Below the pieces are notes generated by a model. The model was not told the DNA's origin and ran no database searches. It was given only the letters and a program-made list of their open reading frames with translations. A program made the translations under genes and the position numbers. Source: GCA-2711565 sp963664245 (lineage in GTDB: Bacteria; Bacteroidota; Bacteroidia; Bacteroidales; GCA-2711565). From it: a stretch of 64,000 nt of DNA. Below are positions 1 through 8,845 of the stretch, piece by piece; within the stretch, counting starts at the first letter, position 1, and the number at the start of each line of letters is the position of its first letter. The stretch is from assembly GCA_963664245.1 (NCBI GenBank), contig OY760934.1, forward strand, positions 3,286,001 through 3,350,000, given 5' to 3'.

Positions 1-417
1 TTCAGCTTCTGTAACTTCAGCGGAGGACTCATCCTCAAAGTTCAACAGTTCGTTTTTTTGGAGAACGTTGTACCACTGCACCACTTTTTTTATGTCCGAC
101 ACGTAAACGCGTTCCCTGTCGTATTCCGGAACGGTTTCTTCAAAAAAGGCTTTCAGTTCTTTGTTGTCCGATTTGTGATTGATGGCTGCTTCGCCATTTT
201 GTTTTTCATAAATCTTTTTGAACACTTCTTTTAATGGAATGTCATCGTCTTCCGTAAAAATGCTGATCTCTTCCAAAGAGCTCATTCGTTCGTTGGCAAA
301 GGCGGTGAACCGTTTCCCGTCAAGTAACGATTCTACAATTACACCATTTTTATGCTGGCCCACTACTTTGAAAAGCCCTGGTTTCCCTGCAATCGATAAA
401 ATTTCACTTAAGTCCAT
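1..417 (-). CDS. DUF5606 family protein (partial, C-terminus outside window)
   Basis: The first 139 codons read on the minus strand from ATG at 417 and stay open to the window edge, so the C-terminus is missing. The N-terminus (MDLSEILSIAGKPGLFKVV) and the following VVESLLDGKRF segment match what I know of the small DUF5606 domain found throughout Bacteroidota, roughly residues 1-75. The rest is acidic and low in complexity (EDESSAEVTEAE). The biochemical role is unknown. A Bacteroidota -7 box lies just upstream (437-444), so it probably has its own promoter although it follows the glycosyltransferase gene by only 59 bases. The family call is from memory of the motif, not from a search. Confidence 0.8.
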   Translation of the reverse strand, partial: MDLSEILSIAGKPGLFKVVGQHKNGVIVESLLDGKRFTAFANERMSSLEEISIFTEDDDIPLKEVFKKIYEKQNGEAAINHKSDNKELKAFFEETVPEYDRERVYVSDIKKVVQWYNVLQKNELLNFEDESSAEVTEAE

Positions 418-436
418 ATATGTTTTAAAATTTGTG

Positions 437-444
437 CAAAAATA
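437..444 (-). promoter_or_regulatory. -7 box (TATTTTTG) upstream of the DUF5606 gene
   Basis: On the minus strand the octamer fits the Bacteroidota TAnnTTTG consensus and ends 19 bases before the ATG at 417. No clear -33 TTTG is seen at the ideal distance, so this rests on the -7 match and position. Confidence 0.4.
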
Positions 445-476
445 TGAAAATTTGTGAAATGGCAATCTTCCGCCAT

Positions 477-1346
477 TTAAATGATCTTGTAATTTTTATA
501 TTCGCCAATACGCCAGCCCGTGTGCTTTTCAATAAAATGAAGCAGCTTTGCTTTGCTGCTGAAGTTTTTTTGGGAAGGATCGAAACTGAATTCCCAGTTG
601 ATACGTTTGATGCGCTCTTGCATCACTTTAGGGTGAGTTCCCTCAAAATGTTTAAGCGAGTCAATATTGGAATAATCAAATTGATCCAACTTTGGGATAT
701 TTACTTCAACCCACTCGTCGTTGTGCCAAAGCTTATTGAAATTTAAAGCTTTTTGTTGTTGATCCTCGGGCGATTTTACCCAGCCGTAATGATATACGAA
801 AGCATCAACAGGTTTAACCTGCAGTTTGCGGTTGTTGATGCGGAAGCCCTGGGCATCGCGGTACGATTTTATGTTTTTATTGTTTCGGACAACCCGGATT
901 TCTTTGCGGTACCAGCGACGCGAATCGCCTACAAAATCATAGGAAGCGTAAAAATGAAGGTAGTTCAGCAGCAGGCCTTCTACTTGTTCGTCGTGTTGCC
1001 ATTGCTCCATGCCCTGGCGAATATTGTTTAAATATTTTTCGTGGATCACCTCATCGCCCTGGATATAAATGCACCAGTCGCTGTTTTCGGAAACCTGCTG
1101 AAAAGCTTTATCTGTTTCAAGGGCCAGTACCCGTCCATCTTCGCGTAAACTATCGTCCCAAACGGTTTCGATGATTTTTATTTTCGGATCGCCAATATTT
1201 TTAATCAAATTGAGGGTCTCATCCTCTGAATTCCCAACGGCAATAACAAATTCATCGCAGAGTGGAAGCACCGATTTGATGGATTCCTCCACTGGGTAAT
1301 CAAATTTTACGGCATTTCGGATAAAGCTAAACCCACTGATTTTCAT
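477..1346 (-). CDS. Family 2 glycosyltransferase
   Basis: 289 residues. The N-terminus (KISGFSFIRNAVKFDYP) and the segment CDEFVIAVGNSEDETL are typical of GT-A fold family 2 enzymes. WCIYIQGDEVIHEKY carries an acidic cluster (about residues 95-105) in the place of the usual DxD metal/nucleotide-sugar site. No membrane segment is seen, so it is likely cytosolic. It starts only 3 bases after the purB stop and is almost certainly cotranscribed with it. The sugar donor and acceptor cannot be told from sequence; cell-envelope glycan synthesis is the usual role. Confidence 0.8.
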   Translation of the reverse strand: MKISGFSFIRNAVKFDYPVEESIKSVLPLCDEFVIAVGNSEDETLNLIKNIGDPKIKIIETVWDDSLREDGRVLALETDKAFQQVSENSDWCIYIQGDEVIHEKYLNNIRQGMEQWQHDEQVEGLLLNYLHFYASYDFVGDSRRWYRKEIRVVRNNKNIKSYRDAQGFRINNRKLQVKPVDAFVYHYGWVKSPEDQQQKALNFNKLWHNDEWVEVNIPKLDQFDYSNIDSLKHFEGTHPKVMQERIKRINWEFSFDPSQKNFSSKAKLLHFIEKHTGWRIGEYKNYKII

Positions 1347-1349
1347 TGC

Positions 1350-2702
1350 TTAAAAATTAATGATCCCGGTATAATTGTATGGGTTAATGTTTTTTAACTG
1401 AACCTTTAGTTCGTTGCTCACCTCCAAGGTGTCAATAAAATTGTGGATGCTTTCGCGGGTGATCTTGGTGTTTTTACGGGTCAGGTTTAGCAGTGCCTCA
1501 TAAGGATTCGGGTAATTTTCGCGGCGCAAAATGGTTTGAATGGCTTCGGCAACTACCGCCCAGTTATTTTCTAAATCTTCCTTGAGCTTGTCCTCGTTCA
1601 GCAGAATCTTGTTCAATCCTTTGAGGGTTGATTTAATGGCGATACACATGTAAGCCATGGGCAGGCCAACGTTGCGGGTAACCGTTGAATCGGTTAAATC
1701 CCTTTGCAGGCGAGAGATTGGGAGTTTTGCAGCTAGGTGTTCGCTGAGGGCGTTTGCCAATCCCAGGTTGCCTTCCGAATTTTCAAAATCGATGGGGTTC
1801 ACTTTATGTGGCATGGCCGACGAACCGATTTCCCCTTTTTTAATTTTTTGCTTGAAATACTCCATGGAGATGTAGGTCCACATGTCGCGGTTGAGGTTGA
1901 TAATGATGTTGCTGATGCGTTTGAGCGTATCAAAATAAGCCGCCATATTATCGTAATGCTCAATTTGAGTGGTGGTTTGCAAGCGGGTCAAGCCCAGTTT
2001 TTCTTTTAAAAATTTGTTGCCGAATTCCACCCAGTCGATTTCGGGATAGGCAATGTGGTGGGCGTTGAAGTTGCCCGTTGCTCCGCCAAATTTCCCATTG
2101 ACCGGAATATGTTTGAACAGCTTTACCTGGTTCTGGATGCGTTCGTAAAACACGTAAATTTCTTTTCCCAGACGGGTAGGCGAGGCCGGTTGTCCGTGGG
2201 TGTGGGCTAGTAGTGGAATGTTTTTCCACTCGGTAGCCAGGGCCAGTAATTTTTCTTCCAGTTCCTGCAGCAAGGGGATGAACACCTCCTTATGAGCATC
2301 TTTCATAGAGCAGGGGATGGCCGTGTTGTTAATGTCTTGCGAGGTCAACCCAAAATGGATAAACTCTTTATAGCCCGAAATGCCGGTTTCGTCAAATTTT
2401 TCTTTGAGGTAGTACTCCACGGCTTTTACATCGTGGTTGGTTGTTTTTTCGATGTCTTTGATTTTTTGTGCCTCGGTTTCATCAAAGTTGGCGATGATGT
2501 TTCGCAGATTGGCGAATTTATTTTTGTCAAAATCTTTGAGCTGGGGCAGTGGCAGTTCGCACAAAGCGATGAAATATTCAATCTCAACAAATACCCGGTA
2601 TTTGATGAGCCCGGCTTCCGAAAAATAATTTGAAAGTGCCTCGGTGGCTTTGCGGTAACGGCCGTCAACCGGCGAAATAGCATTTAATGCGGTAATATCC
2701 AT
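1350..2702 (-). CDS. purB: Adenylosuccinate lyase
   Basis: 450 residues, the normal length. It cleaves SAICAR to AICAR plus fumarate and adenylosuccinate to AMP plus fumarate in purine synthesis, as a cytosolic tetramer. Diagnostic features are the N-terminal LNAISPVDGRY, the TTNHDVKAVEYY block (about residues 87-98), HFGLTSQDINNTA, HTHGQPASPT and the fumarate-lyase signature GSSAMPHKVNP (about residues 295-305). It starts at ATG 2702, 21 bases after a TATCTTTG box. The GT2 gene follows 3 bases after the stop. Confidence 0.97.
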   Translation of the reverse strand: MDITALNAISPVDGRYRKATEALSNYFSEAGLIKYRVFVEIEYFIALCELPLPQLKDFDKNKFANLRNIIANFDETEAQKIKDIEKTTNHDVKAVEYYLKEKFDETGISGYKEFIHFGLTSQDINNTAIPCSMKDAHKEVFIPLLQELEEKLLALATEWKNIPLLAHTHGQPASPTRLGKEIYVFYERIQNQVKLFKHIPVNGKFGGATGNFNAHHIAYPEIDWVEFGNKFLKEKLGLTRLQTTTQIEHYDNMAAYFDTLKRISNIIINLNRDMWTYISMEYFKQKIKKGEIGSSAMPHKVNPIDFENSEGNLGLANALSEHLAAKLPISRLQRDLTDSTVTRNVGLPMAYMCIAIKSTLKGLNKILLNEDKLKEDLENNWAVVAEAIQTILRRENYPNPYEALLNLTRKNTKITRESIHNFIDTLEVSNELKVQLKNINPYNYTGIINF

Positions 2703-2722
2703 GGTTTAATATTTTGCAGCTG

Positions 2723-2730
2723 CAAAGATA
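2723..2730 (-). promoter_or_regulatory. -7 box (TATCTTTG) of purB
   Basis: Perfect TAnnTTTG match on the minus strand, ending 20 bases before the purB ATG, giving a short leader. It sits in the only gap between purB and the unrelated upstream genes. Confidence 0.5.
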
Positions 2731-2780
2731 GTGAAGAAAGGGGAAAGAAAATAATAGAAAATGTTTGCTTTGGTTAAGAC

Positions 2781-2791
2781 CCCCTACGAGG
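2781..2791. repeat. CCCCTACGAGG repeat, copy 1
   Basis: One half of the palindrome found complete at 4544-4576, lying 2 bases beyond the stop of the minus-strand gene that ends at 2794. See copies at 3940-3950 and 4544-4576. Confidence 0.6.
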
Positions 2792-2793
2792 AT

Positions 2794-3912
2794 TTAATTT
2801 CTCCAGTTAATATCATCAATTTTCCAATGACTACTATATTTCTTTAAAATGACCCTGTTTCTATTTTGATAATAGTGTTTTGTGCTATCTAAATTGTAGT
2901 CAAAGTATTTTAATAAGACTAAGGCTGAATCATGTGTTCTTAATTTAATGGAATCAATTTCCAAACCTCCGATAGGCTCTTGTCCTCCTGTCCATCTATA
3001 ATAATTAAAAAAATCGCAGCCACATCTTTCATAATCATCGAGGTCATCAAATTTATTTTTAAAATTGTCAAATTTTACTTTCGATAGACTATCGATACAT
3101 TTTTGATAAAACTCCTTTTCTTTTTGGATTAGAACGTTTGAAAAATTGTACTTTTTAAGGTTTGTAAAGTATTTTTCTGTGTTTAATGTTGTCATCCCAT
3201 TTTTTGTTTTAATAAACTCTGGGTTGAACTCACTATATTTTTGTTCTCTAATTGATTTTGTGTACCATTCAAAAAACTGGCAAACAATTTTTTCGATTTT
3301 GATAGAATCCAAATTCTTATCTGTTTTTAAATTGTTCTTGTGAATTTCAAAATACGAAGCAAATTCTTTTTCTTTTATATAATTCCCGTTATTGTCTTTT
3401 AAAAAGAAGATCGCATTCTGGGTATTGTCTATTATAATTTTATTTGGGATAAAATTGTTTGTATAAGGTTTGTTGAGAAAAATGATGGTGTCTTTTTGTT
3501 GGGCATACCTTCCCGTTTTCGTCTCAATCATTCCAAATAGCCCATGTGAAGTGCATTCAAATTTTTGATTCTCTCTGAGAATTAATGATATCCCACTCAA
3601 ATCATCATGTAGATTTGCTTCTAAAACTATTTTTGATTTGAAGAATTCTGAATGATAAAGAGATGAAGAAATTAATGCTAAAATTGTAATTGAATGAATT
3701 GTAAAAAGGGTAATGTTTTTTCTGATGCCCTTTCTGAAAATTTTTATGATAGTAATTGCTAAAGTGATGATGTAAATTAAGATTAAGGGGATTGCTAACC
3801 ACCAAAAAATCAGTATCAGAATAAAAGGATCGCTGTGTAATTCTAAAGCTAAATAGCTGATTACAGCTAATGTTGAAATGAAAGTAAGTAGAATAAGGAT
3901 TTTGTTTTTCAT
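2794..3912 (-). CDS. Unknown protein with three N-terminal membrane segments
   Basis: 372 residues from ATG at 3912; a TTG four codons upstream is less likely. Three hydrophobic segments lie at about residues 4-22, 30-58 and 67-88, followed by a soluble domain of about 280 residues that is rich in Lys, Asn and Asp. This domain includes an FNYYRWTGGQEPIGG stretch and probably faces the periplasm. I recognise no family. It is much more AT-rich than purB and follows another unknown membrane protein on the same strand (start 4512) after a 48-base gap that holds a repeat half-element. The pair may be an insertion between purB and the TPR gene. Confidence 0.6.
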   Translation of the reverse strand: MKNKILILLTFISTLAVISYLALELHSDPFILILIFWWLAIPLILIYIITLAITIIKIFRKGIRKNITLFTIHSITILALISSSLYHSEFFKSKIVLEANLHDDLSGISLILRENQKFECTSHGLFGMIETKTGRYAQQKDTIIFLNKPYTNNFIPNKIIIDNTQNAIFFLKDNNGNYIKEKEFASYFEIHKNNLKTDKNLDSIKIEKIVCQFFEWYTKSIREQKYSEFNPEFIKTKNGMTTLNTEKYFTNLKKYNFSNVLIQKEKEFYQKCIDSLSKVKFDNFKNKFDDLDDYERCGCDFFNYYRWTGGQEPIGGLEIDSIKLRTHDSALVLLKYFDYNLDSTKHYYQNRNRVILKKYSSHWKIDDINWRN

Positions 3913-3939
3913 TAAAAATTTCAAGTATTAAAAAGTTTC

Positions 3940-3950
3940 CCTCTACGAGG
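3940..3950. repeat. CCTCTACGAGG repeat, copy 2 (one mismatch)
   Basis: Differs from CCCCTACGAGG at one base. It lies 10 bases past the stop of the gene ending at 3961, the same relative position as copies 1 and 3. Confidence 0.5.
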
Positions 3951-3960
3951 TTAATATTGT

Positions 3961-4512
3961 TTATATATCAATTTTCCCTTCAGGGGTTAGGTTCTTTTTA
4001 TTGATTCTAATAATCCAATTCGTTAATCCTTTTGCATTAAACAAAATGAAAAATGCGAGGATATAATGAATTGTAACTACAATGTCAGATATTAAAAATT
4101 CACGGTGAATTTTATCATGCGTAATTAAATATTGAAGCAAGCGGGCCACCGAGCTAACAACAACCGTTATCCTGAGAATAATAATAAATAGTGCAATTAT
4201 TATCAATGCAATTTGTAATACGCCTTGATAATTCTTGTCGAACGATATTTGAAATTCAGACTCGTCTTTAACAATGAATTTCGCGATCCTGTGAGATTTA
4301 AAGATTAGGGAATAACCCGCAATAAAAATAATGAGAGATATTCCGGCAATGATAGCTATATATATAATGATGTCTTTTGGGTTAGTGTGGAAGTCGGATT
4401 GGGAGTAGAGGCTGCTATAAACATAGAGATCTTTTAATCCAAGAAAAATGGAGATAATTAAATAAATGCCAAAAATTTTCAGGGTTAAGTCAATAATATC
4501 TGCTTTTTTCAT
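3961..4512 (-). CDS. Unknown four-helix membrane protein
   Basis: 183 residues, ATG at 4512. Four hydrophobic segments lie at about residues 8-26, 45-70, 97-120 and 142-162, separated by short charged loops, with a Lys-rich C-terminal tail (INKKNLTPEGKID). No enzymatic motif is visible. The layout resembles small DUF2975-type membrane proteins, but I cannot assign that family with confidence. AT-rich and in tandem with the unknown membrane protein downstream, from which it is separated by a repeat half-element. Confidence 0.6.
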   Translation of the reverse strand: MKKADIIDLTLKIFGIYLIISIFLGLKDLYVYSSLYSQSDFHTNPKDIIIYIAIIAGISLIIFIAGYSLIFKSHRIAKFIVKDESEFQISFDKNYQGVLQIALIIIALFIIILRITVVVSSVARLLQYLITHDKIHREFLISDIVVTIHYILAFFILFNAKGLTNWIIRINKKNLTPEGKIDI

Positions 4513-4543
4513 GTTTTAATGTTATTAATTGTTTTTAATATTT

Positions 4544-4576
4544 ACCCCTACGAGGGTTCAAAACCCTCGTAGGGGT
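4544..4576. repeat. Perfect palindrome (15-bp arms, 3-base loop) containing CCCCTACGAGG
   Basis: Arms 4544-4558 and 4562-4576 are exact reverse complements around the loop CAA. It is 14 bases beyond the TPR gene stop on the minus strand. No T-run follows, so it is not a textbook intrinsic terminator; it may be a REP-like element or a transcript-stabilising hairpin. Half-copies occur at 2781-2791 and 3940-3950. Confidence 0.75.
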
Positions 4577-4590
4577 GGTGGTGCTTAATT

Positions 4591-5517
4591 TTAAAGTTGT
4601 AACATTGCTTTGGCCCAGGTCTCCAGATTGGCTGGCCTTTGCTTGCTGGATAATTTGAAATATTTTTTAATTTTTTCTTTAAATATTTCTTTGTTTCCAA
4701 GTCCGTAATTGGCCAAAGCCGTAACAAAATGTGCGCTATAAAAGTTCTCGTCAACCCTGTCGTAAGCTGTGTTTAATACTTCCTGGTATTTTTTATATGC
4801 TAAAAGAATTCTGAAGTATGATCCATAAACATAGTCGTATCGTTTATCATTTACATCCATGAGTTCATACCCTTTTTTGTAAACTTCCAGAGCATCTTCG
4901 GTTCTTTTTGTAAGGCGGTACAATTTCCCTAAATTCATTACTGCCGGGGCATAAGCAGGATTTTCTTCAAACGCAAATTTGAAATAATACTCAGCAAATT
5001 CAGCATTGTTGTATTGAGTAATCATTAGTTCGCCAAGTTCAATTATTTGGTCGGGATCTAGTTTTGCTGCTTTTCTGAAATTTTTATCGGCTTCTTCCGC
5101 TTGTCCGATTTGCAGTTGGGCACTTGCCAGATTTATAAAAGCTTTGGCATTCGTATCGTCTCTTTGTATCGAAATTTTACCGTATTCAATTGCTTTTTCA
5201 CTATTGTTTTGTGCAAGCATAAGTGAAGCAAGATCGGAGTACGGTTCGCCATACGATTGATCTTTTTCTCCGGCAATAAGATAGTATTCTTCGGCTTTGG
5301 CGTATTCTTCCGTATCTTGATAAATGAGCCCCAGGTAATAATAACAGGGGGCAAAATCCGGGTTGGATTTTTCAATTTTTTTAAGAATCTTCTCGGCTTT
5401 TTTTAGTTTTCCTTCACCGTATAGTTCCTGAGCTTTTTCAAATTCAGGAATATTTGATTGTGAAATTAAAACAAGGTGGAAAAAGCTTAGTAAAAGCAGG
5501 ATTGTAATTTTTTTCAT
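4591..5517 (-). CDS. Tetratricopeptide-repeat protein, secreted
   Basis: 308 residues. An N-terminal signal peptide (MKKITILLLLSFFHLVLIS) is followed by about six TPR units between residues 25 and 250. Typical repeat residues are visible, for example AKAEEYYLIAGEKDQSYGEPYSDLASLML and ADKNFRKAAKLDP. TPR arrays are protein-interaction scaffolds; the partner is unknown. It is probably periplasmic or anchored at the cell surface. It starts at ATG 5517, divergent from the rhomboid gene, and is followed by the palindrome at 4544-4576. Confidence 0.85.
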   Translation of the reverse strand: MKKITILLLLSFFHLVLISQSNIPEFEKAQELYGEGKLKKAEKILKKIEKSNPDFAPCYYYLGLIYQDTEEYAKAEEYYLIAGEKDQSYGEPYSDLASLMLAQNNSEKAIEYGKISIQRDDTNAKAFINLASAQLQIGQAEEADKNFRKAAKLDPDQIIELGELMITQYNNAEFAEYYFKFAFEENPAYAPAVMNLGKLYRLTKRTEDALEVYKKGYELMDVNDKRYDYVYGSYFRILLAYKKYQEVLNTAYDRVDENFYSAHFVTALANYGLGNKEIFKEKIKKYFKLSSKQRPANLETWAKAMLQL

Positions 5518-5722
5518 CGCTTGATAATTTTATATGTTAAACATGATGTTGACTTCAAAATGAATTGTTTTTGGGGAGTAAAACAATTAAAAAATAAATG
5601 TATGAAAAAAAACTAAATATTTGAACGTCATGTTTAGTTTTCTCGGGAACCCGGTTCTAAATCCATGAATGAATTTATGTTCTTACAAAACTAAAACCGT
5701 GTTTCTAGTTTAGTCTTTTTCT

Positions 5723-5730
5723 TATCTTTG
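5723..5730 (+). promoter_or_regulatory. -7 box (TATCTTTG) of the rhomboid gene
   Basis: Perfect TAnnTTTG match ending only 4 bases before the ATG at 5735. If this is the real promoter, transcription would begin at or next to the start codon, giving a leaderless message. Confidence 0.45.
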
Positions 5731-5734
5731 AATC

Positions 5735-6394
5735 ATGACAACAGCCCGGGAAGAAAAACAAAAAATCATCCGAAGCATGGTCTTCCCTTCTTTTTTTTTA
5801 ATCCTGATCTGGATCATCAAATTTGTGGAGTATGCTTTTGGCTATGATTTGGTTTTTCTGGGGGTATATCCCTTGAAATGGGAGGGGCTGGTAGGCATTC
5901 TCACTTCCCCGCTTATTCATGCCGACTGGTCGCATTTGATGGCAAACAGCATTTCACTTTTTGTGCTTTCGTCTTTTTTGTTTTATTTCTATAAAGAACT
6001 GGCTTTTCGTTCCTTCCTTTTTATTTATTTCTTAAGCGGCCTATGGTTGTGGTTTGCCGGGCGGGAATCGTACCATGTGGGAGCCAGCGGGCTGATTTAT
6101 GGCCTCGCTGCTTTTTTGTTTGTGAGCGGTATCATCCGTAAAAACCCGCGTTTAATGGCTTTGACCCTGGTTGTTACTTTTTTGTACGGAAGCATGGTTT
6201 GGGGAATTTTTCCGGATTTTTTCCCAAAGAAAAATATTTCCTGGGAGGGCCATTTAATGGGTCTGGTGGCCGGAACCATTGTTGCCTTTTATTTCCGTAA
6301 GCTTGGGCCTCAGGCTCCTGTTTATCATTGGGAAGATGAGGATGAAGATGATGAAAATGATCCGCATGCGTATTGGAAACGGACGGTCGAATAA
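5735..6394 (+). CDS. Rhomboid family intramembrane serine protease
   Basis: 219 residues with about six hydrophobic segments. The catalytic dyad is visible: Ser118 in GASGLIYG and His173 in EGHLMGLVAG. The conserved H(x)4HLMAN box (His62, His67, Asn71) lies in the second membrane segment. Rhomboids cleave substrates within the inner membrane. The C-terminal tail is strongly acidic (EDEDEDDEND), likely cytosolic. The substrate is unknown. The neighbouring POT transporter converges on it, with only 12 bases between the two stop codons. Confidence 0.93.
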   Translation: MTTAREEKQKIIRSMVFPSFFLILIWIIKFVEYAFGYDLVFLGVYPLKWEGLVGILTSPLIHADWSHLMANSISLFVLSSFLFYFYKELAFRSFLFIYFLSGLWLWFAGRESYHVGASGLIYGLAAFLFVSGIIRKNPRLMALTLVVTFLYGSMVWGIFPDFFPKKNISWEGHLMGLVAGTIVAFYFRKLGPQAPVYHWEDEDEDDENDPHAYWKRTVE

Positions 6395-6406
6395 TGACCT
6401 GATGTG

Positions 6407-7852
6407 TTAATGTGCTAATTTTTCTTTTAAAAGAAACTTATCGTACAAAAATAAAATCACCGCGGTTCCGATGCCGATGGCGGCAAAAATCAGCCAAATG
6501 TTTCCGGGGTGATACGTTGAGTAAAGTAAATTGTTTAGCTCAACTTCTGTCATGCCGAGGTGGTTCATGGCATCTTTAAATAAAATCCCGCCATCCATGT
6601 TTTGAAGGTTTTCCATGGTGTCGTAACCTCGTTTTACCAGTTCTTCTTTCAGGAAGATGTATTTATCCGACATTTTATCGTATAAAATTCCTGAAAAAAG
6701 GCCCCCAAGCAGGTTCCCTCCGGCAACGGGTAAAAAGCTAACCCCCATGTAAAGTGCCACTTTATCGCGCGGGGCAATTCGACTAATATATTCCTGTATC
6801 CGGGGTGAGCTGATCATTTCACCACAGGCGATAATGAAAATTCCTAAAATGATAAAATACCCCCAGGTTTGAAAACTCATTTGCCCAAAGCCGATGGCAA
6901 TAATGATGGTTCCCACTATCATTGTAAATACAGGACGCGTTTTACGGATCATAACTGAAACGGCTACCTGAAAAATAATGATGGTGAAAGCTGCCAGGTT
7001 CGTCATCATTTCCGGCCGGATAATTCCTGTTCCGTTTTCAACGGCTCCGAAAATTTTGGCAATAATTGAAGATGAATTATAAATGTCGGTGGTGTTGACC
7101 CATTGGGTGATGTAAACCGGTAAGGTTAAAAACAGTTGCCAGTAAGTGGTCCAGAAACCGACCATAATAATGACAAATACTAAGAACTTTACATCGCTAA
7201 GGGCAATGCCCATGTTCTTGAAAATTTGAGCAATGGTTTTCGTCAGGGCTTCTTTATCAGCTTGTTTTTCCCTGCCTGGTTCTTTGTAAAAATTAATCAG
7301 GATGAAATTAATCAGGATCACAGCTGCGGTCATGATGAAAACATAGTCCCAGCTTAAGTCGCGCAGTTTTGAAGCCACAAAAGGCCCGATGAAACCACCA
7401 ATATTTACGATCATGTAAAATATTCCAAACCCAATGGTGTCGTTTTCTTTGGTTGTAGTTTTAGAAACGGTGGCCGAGATGATAGGTTTAAATAAAGAAG
7501 CTCCCAAAGCAGCAATTAAAAACATTGCAAAAACCAAACCGTAGGTGTCAAATTGCCCCATGAAATAATAGCCTGAGGTCATGCAAACAAAAGCGGATAA
7601 GAGTACTTTCCGGAAGCCAAACTTATCGGCAATTGCCCCGGCAAGAACGGGCAATAAATAGATCACCATGTTTACAATGCCTTGCATAAGCCCGCGTTCG
7701 GTATTGGAGAATCCTAAGCCTCCTTTTGAAACAGGATTGGTTAAATAAACTGATAAAACAGTAAATAATCCATAATATGCCCAACGCTCAAAGAGCTCCA
7801 TACTATTGGCAACCCAAAATGTACGGGGAAATTTCTTAAACACACTCAACAT
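6407..7852 (-). CDS. Proton-coupled peptide transporter, POT/PTR2 family (MFS)
   Basis: 481 residues with about 12 membrane segments. The first helix carries the POT signature ExxERxxYYG as MELFERWAYYG, which couples protons to di- and tripeptide uptake. The GFGIFYMIVNIGGFIGP segment (about residues 142-158) fits the second PTR2 signature region. It sits in the inner membrane and supplies peptides as a nitrogen source. It is followed on the same strand by no other gene, since the rhomboid gene converges on it. Substrate range is not readable from sequence. Confidence 0.88.
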   Translation of the reverse strand: MLSVFKKFPRTFWVANSMELFERWAYYGLFTVLSVYLTNPVSKGGLGFSNTERGLMQGIVNMVIYLLPVLAGAIADKFGFRKVLLSAFVCMTSGYYFMGQFDTYGLVFAMFLIAALGASLFKPIISATVSKTTTKENDTIGFGIFYMIVNIGGFIGPFVASKLRDLSWDYVFIMTAAVILINFILINFYKEPGREKQADKEALTKTIAQIFKNMGIALSDVKFLVFVIIMVGFWTTYWQLFLTLPVYITQWVNTTDIYNSSSIIAKIFGAVENGTGIIRPEMMTNLAAFTIIIFQVAVSVMIRKTRPVFTMIVGTIIIAIGFGQMSFQTWGYFIILGIFIIACGEMISSPRIQEYISRIAPRDKVALYMGVSFLPVAGGNLLGGLFSGILYDKMSDKYIFLKEELVKRGYDTMENLQNMDGGILFKDAMNHLGMTEVELNNLLYSTYHPGNIWLIFAAIGIGTAVILFLYDKFLLKEKLAH

Positions 7853-7945
7853 CCTAATCCATTTTTATTTTGAATATCGAATGAAGATTAACAATTTAAG
7901 AAATGAAAGGTTAAATCCAAATCGTAAACGGTTAACCGGCCTTCG

Positions 7946-8788
7946 CTATTCTAACTTCAGGTAAGGTTTTAGTTTTTGGAAGTCTGCATCTGAAATTTCT
8001 GTTCTTTTTGCAAAATCTTCCAACGAACTAAACTCTTTTTTCCTTCTTTTATTAACAATAATTTTTACAAAATCGTAGCTAATATAAGGATGTTTTAGCA
8101 ATTCTTTAAAGGTGGCGGTGTTAATATTTATTTGTACTATTTTCAGACAGTTGCAAGGCATAAAATTTTGTTCGAGGCTTTCAAATTTTGAAGAGTCTAT
8201 CCCGTAAACATCCAGCAGTTGATTGATGTTGTAAAACCCGCCAAGAGCATCGCGGTATTTGATAATCCGTTTGGATAGAATTGCCCCGATACCGTACACC
8301 TGAACTAAATCAGCAGAATCGGCCATATTTATTTCGACGGATAATTTCTGGTATTTGGCTGTTTTTTTTGAATATGTTTTTTTAGGAATGACAATGTAAG
8401 GTTCCAACTTTTTATACACGGAATCTGAAATGCTGTAAATTTTTTTGAGGTCTTCTTTACGGTAAAATTTCCCTCCGGCATTCCGGTAATTTATGATTGT
8501 TTGTGCTTGTTTGGGGGATAAACCTAAATTAATCCAATCACTTTTTTTAATGGTGTTGGGGTCGAATTTGAAGTATTCAATTTTTTGGGTGCTGTCGGCT
8601 TGCTTGTTTTCAGAAATGCTGTCGGCCAGCGAAATAAGTTTAACGGAGTTGAGGTTTGATGGTGGTTTTAGTCGGGGCAGGAAAAAGAGGTTAAAAACGA
8701 GGACAAGAAAAATGAGTATAATCAACACGCTGATTCCCCGCCGTTCTTTTTGGCTGAAATAAAAATAATTGTTAAGCTGCTTAATCAT
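7946..8788 (-). CDS. ComEA-like helix-hairpin-helix protein with N-terminal membrane anchor
   Basis: 280 residues. One membrane segment (about residues 18-36) is followed by three HhH motifs: around residues 80-130 (SPKQAQTIINYRNAGG), 155-200 (YGIGAILSKRIIKYRDALGGF) and 220-275 (ISYDFVKIIVNKRRKKEF). HhH units bind DNA without sequence specificity. ComEA-type proteins capture incoming DNA during uptake. The comEC start at 63.3 kb in this same window is the natural partner, although the genes are far apart. The function in uptake is an inference. Confidence 0.8.
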   Translation of the reverse strand: MIKQLNNYFYFSQKERRGISVLIILIFLVLVFNLFFLPRLKPPSNLNSVKLISLADSISENKQADSTQKIEYFKFDPNTIKKSDWINLGLSPKQAQTIINYRNAGGKFYRKEDLKKIYSISDSVYKKLEPYIVIPKKTYSKKTAKYQKLSVEINMADSADLVQVYGIGAILSKRIIKYRDALGGFYNINQLLDVYGIDSSKFESLEQNFMPCNCLKIVQININTATFKELLKHPYISYDFVKIIVNKRRKKEFSSLEDFAKRTEISDADFQKLKPYLKLE

Positions 8789-8845
8789 AAAAATAAAGTT
8801 GATGAGGGTTCATCAACTTTATACCAATTCGTAAAAAATGTCCCG

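Noticed and set aside
218..457. Forward reading frame over the DUF5606 gene
   Set aside because: It lies antisense to a conserved protein and has no recognisable domain.
1960..2229. Antisense reading frame in purB
   Set aside because: The frame is a shadow of the purB coding strand with arginine- and proline-rich composition and no homology signal.
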